Shown here: positions 59,278 to 64,000 of the stretch, in pieces
How positions within the stretch are numbered: the first letter of the stretch is position 1
Layout of the letters: each line of letters opens with the position of its first letter
Assembly (NCBI RefSeq): GCF_003123685.1
Contig: NZ_QCYJ01000005.1
Span: forward strand, 310,001-374,000
Direction: 5' to 3'
Length of the DNA: 64,000 bases
Source: Nocardia aurea
GTDB taxonomy: Bacteria; Actinomycetota; Actinomycetes; Mycobacteriales; Mycobacteriaceae
Position numbers and translations under genes: made by a program
The notes under the pieces: model-generated
Seen by the model: only the letters and a program-made list of their open reading frames with translations
The model's database searches: none
What the model was told of the DNA's origin: nothing

Positions 59278-60453
59278 TCAGCCCGGAAGCCGAACCGGCA
59301 TCAACAGGTAGATGTACGGGCTGGCCAGCGCCGCGAAGGCGCCGGAATCGAGTACTTCGGGTTCTTCCTCCCCCGCGGGCAGCAGCACCGCGGGACGACT
59401 GGGAGTGGTGAATCCGAACGTGACGCGATCGGCGTGCAGCGCGGACAGTCCGTCGACCAGATAGCCGGGATTGAAGGCGATGGTGAGGGATTCGCCGCGG
59501 AAGTCGGCCTCGATCCACTCCTCGGCGCGCCCCGCGTCGTCCCCGCCCGCCGACAGCAGCAGACCCTCTGTGGAGAACTCCAGACGCACCTGGGCGCCGC
59601 GCTCGGCGACGAGTGCGACGCGCTTGATGGCCTCGGTCAGCGCGGACACGGCGAGCGTGGCGATGGAGGTGTGCTCCTTGGGGAGCAATTGGCGGAACTT
59701 GGGGAATTCCGCGTCGAGCAGTCGCGTGGTGGTGCGGCGGCCGCCGTTCACGATGCCGAGCAGGCCCTCTGAGCCGGAACCGGAGCCGAGCGACAACTGC
59801 ACGGGAGCATCGGACGGACCGAGCGTCTTGGCGGCCTCGGACAGCGTGCGCGCCGGAATCAGCACCGATGTCTCGATATCGCTGTTGTTCGGCTTCCATT
59901 CGATGTGGCGCACCGCGAGCCGGAACCGGTCGGTGGCCGCGAGGACGACACGTGAGCCCTCGATCTCGACCCGGATGCCGGTGAGCATCGGCAGCGTGTC
60001 GTCGCGCCCCGCGGCGACGGCGACCTGGGAAACCGCCCCGGAGAACACATCCACAGCCAGTTCGCCGGTCTGCTGCGGCACCTCGGGCAGTTGTGGATAG
60101 TCCTCGACGGGCATGGTGGGCAGCGAGAATTTCGCGCTGCCACAGGAGATCAACACCCGCGTCCCGTCCACCGAGACGTCGACGGGTTTGTTGGACAACG
60201 CCTTGGTGATGTCGGCGAGCAGACGCCCGGAGACCAGAACCTCGCCGGGGCCCGCTACCTCGGCCGCCACCCGCATCTGGGCGGAGACCTCGTAGTCGAA
60301 GCCGGAAACGGTCAGCCCGTCCTCGTCGGCGACCAGCAGCACGCCGCCGAGTACGGGAACGGGCGGCCGGGACGGCAGGCTGCGCGCCACCCAGGCGACG
60401 GATTCGGCGAAATCCTCCCGGGCGACCCGAAACTTCATGCTTGCAAGCTCCAT
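59278..60453 (-). CDS. dnaN: DNA polymerase III beta sliding clamp
   Basis: 391 residues. Three clamp domains; conserved [35 protein letters not shown] and the C-terminal Y-L-L-M-P-V-R. The ATG at 60453 is chosen because GGGAGAGG lies about 11 bp upstream; the second ATG (60438) is possible. oriC lies between it and dnaA. Confidence 0.98.
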   Translation of the reverse strand: MELASMKFRVAREDFAESVAWVARSLPSRPPVPVLGGVLLVADEDGLTVSGFDYEVSAQMRVAAEVAGPGEVLVSGRLLADITKALSNKPVDVSVDGTRVLISCGSAKFSLPTMPVEDYPQLPEVPQQTGELAVDVFSGAVSQVAVAAGRDDTLPMLTGIRVEIEGSRVVLAATDRFRLAVRHIEWKPNNSDIETSVLIPARTLSEAAKTLGPSDAPVQLSLGSGSGSEGLLGIVNGGRRTTTRLLDAEFPKFRQLLPKEHTSIATLAVSALTEAIKRVALVAERGAQVRLEFSTEGLLLSAGGDDAGRAEEWIEADFRGESLTIAFNPGYLVDGLSALHADRVTFGFTTPSRPAVLLPAGEEEPEVLDSGAFAALASPYIYLLMPVRLPG

Positions 60454-60769
60454 CGCCCGAATTTCCTCTCCCAGTTCCGTGATCCGTGTCGGCTCGTCAG
60501 CTGTGGTTCTCGTGAGGGGTGCTGGATCGTCCGCCCCCGCAGTGTGGCACAGGCGACCGACACCAAACCGTACCCGCGTCCGTCGCGAGTACATAGTCCG
60601 ACCCGCTGTCGACGCTTCGTGGGCGTTTCGCCGAATGGGCCGAGGCGACGCGGAGGAGGCCGAGCGGTTCCTCGATCGAGCATCGCCTCGGTCCCTTCCT
60701 CCTTGCTTCTCGAAACCGAGTGCCTCACGAGCTGACACGTCCCGACCGAGTTTCCACACAGCCTGTTTT

Positions 60770-60831
60770 CAAGAGAGATTCTTAATGAGAAGAAATGAAG
60801 TAGTAGTAGGCGCTGTGGAATCTGTGGACTG
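60770..60831. other. Predicted unwinding element with DnaA-trio-like TAG repeats
   Basis: A stretch unusually rich in A/T for this genome (60770-60800) runs into AAG-TAG-TAG-TAG (60798-60809), then GCGC, then two adjacent DnaA-like boxes TGTGGAATC (60814-60822) and TGTGGACTG (60823-60831). Box, GC-rich spacer, trios and A/T-rich DNA in this order match the bacterial basal unwinding system. Confidence 0.6.
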
Positions 60832-60884
60832 AGGCCGTATCCGCAGGTCACAGGGTGTGGTGCCGTGGGGATGGCCGTGGGGTG

Positions 60885-60947
60885 ACTCGAGGATGAACAC
60901 GAGGCGTCTGTGGAGACCCGGAACTTGTCCCATGTTCATCCTCGAGT
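60885..60947. repeat. 15-bp inverted repeat in oriC
   Basis: ACTCGAGGATGAACA (60885-60899) and TGTTCATCCTCGAGT (60933-60947) are perfectly complementary with a 33-nt spacer. Each contains CTCGAG. It could extrude a hairpin in single-stranded origin DNA. Confidence 0.8.
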
Positions 60948-60998
60948 GCTCCTCGAGTTGTTCCACCATATTCACCCGGTTGTGCACACATGTGCACC

Positions 60999-61063
60999 GA
61001 ACCGTGGACAACTCGAGGATTCCTCGAGGAGTCCACAGGGACTCCTCGAGGAATCCACAAGCG
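60999..61063. repeat. oriC phased array 1: TCCTCGAGGA alternating with TCCACA
   Basis: TCC occurs at 61021, 61032, 61043 and 61054 and GGA at 61006, 61017, 61028, 61039 and 61050, each 11 bp apart. Palindromes TCCTCGAGGA at 61021 and 61043 alternate with DnaA-box cores TCCACA at 61032 and 61054. Confidence 0.88.
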
Positions 61064-61190
61064 CAACTTCCCAGATCGCCTGGTCAGTGCCTGTGTGTGG
61101 ATTCGGCTGTGGAAGTTGGGGACTACTGCCTGTGAGTCCTGTGAACGACGCCGACGCCCCCACCTGTGGACGAAACGGTGCACAACCGGT

Positions 61191-61237
61191 GGATTCCTCG
61201 AGGAATCCACAGGAATTCCTCGAGGAATCCACAACCC
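61191..61237. repeat. oriC phased array 2: TCCTCGAGGA alternating with TCCACA
   Basis: TCCTCGAGGA at 61195 and 61217, TCCACA at 61206 and 61228. TCC recurs every 11 bp, a 22-bp composite unit repeated twice, identical in logic to array 1. It abuts the dnaA terminator. Confidence 0.88.
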
Positions 61238-61239
61238 AC

Positions 61240-61272
61240 AAAAAAGCACCGCCCCTGGTCAGGGGCGGTGCT
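61240..61272 (-). terminator. Intrinsic terminator of dnaA
   Basis: On the minus strand AGCACCGCCCCTG pairs perfectly with CAGGGGCGGTGCT around a 2-nt loop, followed by TTTTTT. It ends 18 bp after the dnaA stop and insulates oriC from dnaA transcription. Confidence 0.95.
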
Positions 61273-61290
61273 GGGGGTGTTAGTGGAAAA

Positions 61291-63198
61291 TCAGCGCGAG
61301 CGTTGCTTGATTCGGGCTGTGAGTTCTTGAACTTGGTCGTAGACCCGGCGCCGTTCGGTCATCTCCTTGCGGACCTTCTTCTCCGCGTACATCACCGTGG
61401 TGTGGTCGCGGCCGAACGCCTGGCCGATCTTCGGCAGTGACAGGTCCGTGAGCTCGCGGCACAGGTACATCGCGATCTGACGCGCCTGGGCCAGCGGACG
61501 GGCCTTACCCGGGCCGGTGAGTTCCTCGAGCGTGGTGTTGAAGTACTCCGCGGTCACGGCCATGATCGTGGCCGCGTTGATCTCGAGCGCCGCCGTCTCC
61601 GGCATCAGATCGCGTAACACCACCTCGGCCAGCGGCAGATCCAGCGGTTGGCCGTTGAGCGAGGCGAACGCGGTCACCCGGATGAGCGCGCCCTCGAGTT
61701 CGCGGATATTGCGCTCGACCCGGCTCGCGATCAGTTCCATGACGTCGTGCGGCACATCGAGCCGGTCCATCCGCGCCTTCTTGCGCAGAATCGCGATGCG
61801 GGTCTCCAACTCCGGCGGCTGCACATCGGTGATCAGGCCCCATTCGAACCTGGTCCGCAGTCGTTCCTCCAGCGTCGCCAGTTGTTTCGGCGGACGGTCC
61901 GAGGAGACGACGATCTGTTTGTTGGCGTTGTGCAGGGTGTTGAAGGTGTGGAAGAACTCCTCCTGGATACCTTCCTTGCCCTCGATGAACTGGATGTCGT
62001 CGACCAGCAGGATGTCGGTTTCGCGATACCTGCGCTTGAACGCGACCTTGCGGTCGTCACGCAGGCTGTTGATGAAGTCGTTGGTGAATTCCTCGGTGGA
62101 GACGTATTTCACCCGCATACCGGGGAAAAGTCGCTGCGCGTAGTGCCCCGCCGCGTGCAGGAGATGGGTTTTGCCGAGGCCGGAGGCGCCCCAGACGAAC
62201 AGCGGGTTGTACGCGCGCGCCGGTGCTTCGGCGATGGCGACCGCCGCCGCGTGCGCGAACCGGTTGGATGCGCCGATGACGAAGGTCTCGAACGTGTACT
62301 TGGCGTTCAGGCTGGTCGAGGAGGAGGGCTGCGGGGATTCCTGGCTCTTGTTGAAATAGGTCGGCCAGGAATTGCGGACGCTGACCACCGGTTCTTCGTC
62401 GCCGCGCGGAGACGGTTCCGGTTCGCGGACCGAGTCGTGCGCGGCCGTGACGGCCTGGTCGTCGTCGTGTTCGCGTACCGGCGAGCGCCCGGCCATCCGC
62501 ATCGGTCCGGTTTCGGGCGAGAACAGCGATTCCTGGCCGGCCGGGCCGGGGCGGGATGGCTGTGCGCCGTCGCGACGCTGCGGCGGATGCCCTTCCGAGC
62601 CGCCCGTTCCCGGGTAGTCGAGTTGGGGCGGAACCTGGTAGGTGTTCGTCGGGTAGTCGTCCACCGGGTATTCCGGCGCGGGCGCGTATTCCTGGGCGGG
62701 CGAGTATTCGGTCGCCTGCGCGTATTCGCGGGTGCCCGGATACTCCGGCGTCGGGACGTAATCGGCGGGCGCGGCGTAGCGCGGCGTTCCGTAATCGCCG
62801 CGACCAGGGAATTCGCCCCCCTGGGCGCGGGGTGTCTCGCGTGCCCGCTCGGGCCTGCTCGTCATCCGCGCGTGCCGGGGGTTGGCGCCGGGCCGGTCGG
62901 GCGTCGGGGTCGCCGGTGCGGCGATGCGCACCCCGAGACCTTCTACCTGGGGGCCGAGTCGCCTGCCCAGCGAGCGCAGGATCGGTTCGCGCAGATCGCG
63001 TTCGATGGCCTCCTGGGCCAGCGACGAGGGGACCGAAAGCAGCGCGAAACCCTGGGCGACAGTGATCGGCTTGACCAGTTTCAGCCAGGCCTGCTGCGCG
63101 CGTGTCACCGCGGGGATCGTCCCGTCGGCAGAACCGGTGGTGAGTTCGGCGATCACCTCGGGCCACACCGTGGCCAACACGTTCTGCTCGTCGTCCAT
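61291..63198 (-). CDS. dnaA: Chromosomal replication initiator DnaA
   Basis: 635 residues, long for DnaA (about 510 in mycobacteria). Domain I is at about 1-100. Domain II (about 100-300) is expanded and has repeats of the form E-Y-x-P/x-E-Y rich in Tyr, Pro and Ala. The AAA+ domain has Walker A G-A-S-G-L-G-K-T at 337-344 and Walker B L-L-V-D-D-I-Q-F. The domain IV signature is [10 protein letters not shown]. The ATG is preceded by GGGGAGGAAA, fixing the start. Perfect DnaA boxes upstream suggest autoregulation. Confidence 0.99.
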   Translation of the reverse strand: MDDEQNVLATVWPEVIAELTTGSADGTIPAVTRAQQAWLKLVKPITVAQGFALLSVPSSLAQEAIERDLREPILRSLGRRLGPQVEGLGVRIAAPATPTPDRPGANPRHARMTSRPERARETPRAQGGEFPGRGDYGTPRYAAPADYVPTPEYPGTREYAQATEYSPAQEYAPAPEYPVDDYPTNTYQVPPQLDYPGTGGSEGHPPQRRDGAQPSRPGPAGQESLFSPETGPMRMAGRSPVREHDDDQAVTAAHDSVREPEPSPRGDEEPVVSVRNSWPTYFNKSQESPQPSSSTSLNAKYTFETFVIGASNRFAHAAAVAIAEAPARAYNPLFVWGASGLGKTHLLHAAGHYAQRLFPGMRVKYVSTEEFTNDFINSLRDDRKVAFKRRYRETDILLVDDIQFIEGKEGIQEEFFHTFNTLHNANKQIVVSSDRPPKQLATLEERLRTRFEWGLITDVQPPELETRIAILRKKARMDRLDVPHDVMELIASRVERNIRELEGALIRVTAFASLNGQPLDLPLAEVVLRDLMPETAALEINAATIMAVTAEYFNTTLEELTGPGKARPLAQARQIAMYLCRELTDLSLPKIGQAFGRDHTTVMYAEKKVRKEMTERRRVYDQVQELTARIKQRSR

Positions 63199-63393
63199 GC
63201 AGTTTCCTCCCCGGAAGTAGGTCGATAGGAGCAGACGGCCGGGGTGCGCGGACATCTACCGTCGATGGTCGATATGGTGATCCCGCGTACAACCGAAACC
63301 GGGTCGGTCTCTGCTCTGTTCCCCCGGTTGCGGGCGGCGGCGTGGGCGCCGTCGGCCCTACGAATATGCCACTCCAGGGGTCTTTCCACACAA

Positions 63394-63413
63394 TTATCCA
63401 CAGATGTGGACAA
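63394..63413. promoter_or_regulatory. Inverted pair of perfect DnaA boxes upstream of dnaA
   Basis: TTATCCACA (63394-63402) and TGTGGACAA (63405-63413) face each other with 2 bp between them, about 200 bp upstream of the dnaA start. Likely a DnaA autoregulatory site. Confidence 0.75.
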
Positions 63414-63819
63414 CCCTGGGGAAATCCGGATCTGTCGTGGATTCGGCCTGTGAAAGGCCTGTACCAGGGGTTCTTCGGCAAACTTTCGGCAACGCCGAGT
63501 GGCGCTTGCGGTAGCGTACGCACAGGGGTGTGGACGAACTCACCATCGCGGGTGGGTGTCGCTCCCTTCTCGACGGGAACCGCGCAGGTCGGACCGCGAA
63601 CCCGACAGGTGGGCCGAGTTTGACCCTCCGGGGGACGGTCAGTACCCTCGTACAGTCACCCCTTGGTGCGGTGGCGGTTCTGTGCTGGCTCTGTCCTAGC
63701 GACGGATCGCCGGTGTGGTTCGAGAACTGTTGGTTCGACGACCGACTGTGCGCCAGGACCGACGCGCGCCGAGGATGACCTACCAAGCGATTCGTCGCGC
63801 ATATCAATGACAAAGCTTC

Positions 63820-63836
63820 GGGCACCGTAGGTGCCC
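63820..63836 (+). other. Leader hairpin just before the rpmH ribosome-binding site
   Basis: GGGCACC-GTA-GGTGCCC, a perfect 7-bp stem with a 3-nt loop, 22 bp before the rpmH GTG. The following 12-mer ACAACTCGAGGA (63838-63849), which contains the Shine-Dalgarno, also occurs in oriC at 61008-61019. Confidence 0.55.
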
Positions 63837-63858
63837 AACAACTCGAGGAGTGTTGACC

Positions 63859-64000
63859 GTGGCCAAGGGCAAGCGGACGTTCCAGCCGAACAACCGTCGT
63901 CGGGCGCGGGTTCACGGCTTCCGCCTCAGGATGCGGACCCGTGCGGGTCGCGCCATCGTTTCGGCGCGCCGCCGTAAGGGCCGCTCCGAACTCACTGCCT
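63859..64000 (+). CDS. rpmH: 50S ribosomal protein L34 (stop codon outside window)
   Basis: All 47 codons are present, from GTG to A-L-T-A-type end (S-E-L-T-A); the stop begins at position 64000. [19 protein letters not shown] is the invariant L34 sequence. GAGGAG lies 8 bp upstream. An in-frame TTG two codons earlier is less likely. rpmH beside dnaA is the conserved bacterial arrangement, usually followed by rnpA. Confidence 0.97.
   Translation, partial: MAKGKRTFQPNNRRRARVHGFRLRMRTRAGRAIVSARRRKGRSELTA

Larger units (their letters stand above)
60454..61239. other. oriC: Chromosomal replication origin region
   Basis: A 786-bp noncoding region between dnaN and dnaA, the actinobacterial oriC position. 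It contains many TCCACA/TGTGGA cores but few perfect DnaA boxes, as in mycobacteria. It also has an A/T-rich stretch near dnaN, a 15-bp inverted repeat and two phased arrays described separately. No gene is present; the open frames are shadows of the repeats. Confidence 0.92.
63199..63858. other. dnaA-rpmH divergent promoter region
   Basis: 660 bp holding the promoters of dnaA (minus) and rpmH (plus). It includes the paired DnaA boxes at 63394-63413 and a leader hairpin before rpmH. TAGCGT near 63512 is a weak -10 candidate for rpmH. No gene is supported. Confidence 0.6.

Noticed and set aside
60910..61440. Open frames across oriC
   Set aside because: Produced by the repeat arrays; the region is the conserved noncoding dnaA-dnaN gap.

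Overview
The window is high-GC actinobacterial DNA holding the replication-origin neighbourhood of a Nocardia-like organism (Nocardiaceae; a close Rhodococcus or Gordonia cannot be excluded). Three things point there. The gene order dnaA-oriC-dnaN-recF-dciA-gyrB-gyrA-DUF3566 followed by crgA/trpG/pknB/pknA/pbpA/rodA/pstP/fhaB/fhaA matches the mycobacterial/nocardial origin region. Many genes start with GTG, and several appear leaderless. The moxR2-type locus (membrane protein, DUF4129, MoxR, DUF58, SpoIIM, RDD) is also mycobacterial in type. Nothing in the sequence fixes the species.

Layout. 0-6 kb: glutamate synthase gltB-gltD (minus; gltD runs off the left edge), with an upstream array of GlnR-like half-sites. 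7-16.7 kb: a DUF4407 membrane protein, a membrane class III adenylate cyclase and the moxR2-type cluster. 17.4-24.1 kb: MmpL transporter and its divergent TetR regulator, a 32-bp-stem hairpin, an off-origin cluster of DnaA boxes, a secreted beta-propeller-like protein, a methyltransferase, an SDR and tRNA-Leu. 24.3-34.4 kb: the growth and cell-shape signalling operon fhaA-fhaB-pstP-rodA-pbpA-pknA-pknB. 34.5-39.3 kb: trpG with a split RibD-like deaminase/reductase pair, crgA, a PH-domain protein, rhomboid and ppiA. 39.3-43.7 kb: a DrrAB-like ABC exporter, an acyl-CoA dehydrogenase-like protein and a DUF1275 protein. 43.7-48.8 kb: tRNA-Ala and tRNA-Ile, held apart by about 4.9 kb with the DLW-39 microprotein, gene-poor DNA, a secreted hydrophobic protein, an operon of a Tat-lipoprotein haloalkane dehalogenase and an ECF sigma factor, and a phased repeat array resembling part of oriC. 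48.9-63.2 kb: a short GntR protein, DUF3566, gyrA, gyrB, an epoxide-hydrolase-like enzyme, dciA, recF, dnaN, oriC and dnaA (all minus except the GntR gene). The right edge holds rpmH (plus), lacking only its stop codon.

How it fits together. DnaA, DciA (helicase loader), DnaN, RecF and gyrase form the replication core. PknA/PknB/PstP with FhaA/FhaB control peptidoglycan synthesis by RodA/PbpA, and CrgA links to septation. parS-like sites at 2.7, 37.5 and 56.5 kb suit an origin-proximal ParB domain.

Most striking signal: oriC carries two copies of an 11-bp-phased composite array. The perfect palindrome TCCTCGAGGA alternates with DnaA-box cores (TCCACA) so that TCC recurs every 11 bp. The same code reappears at 48.27 kb as four consecutive TCC-N4-GGA units, and partial versions lie at 20.7 and 37.0 kb. 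In addition, a perfect 23-bp-arm hairpin next to recF displays two perfect, opposed DnaA boxes.
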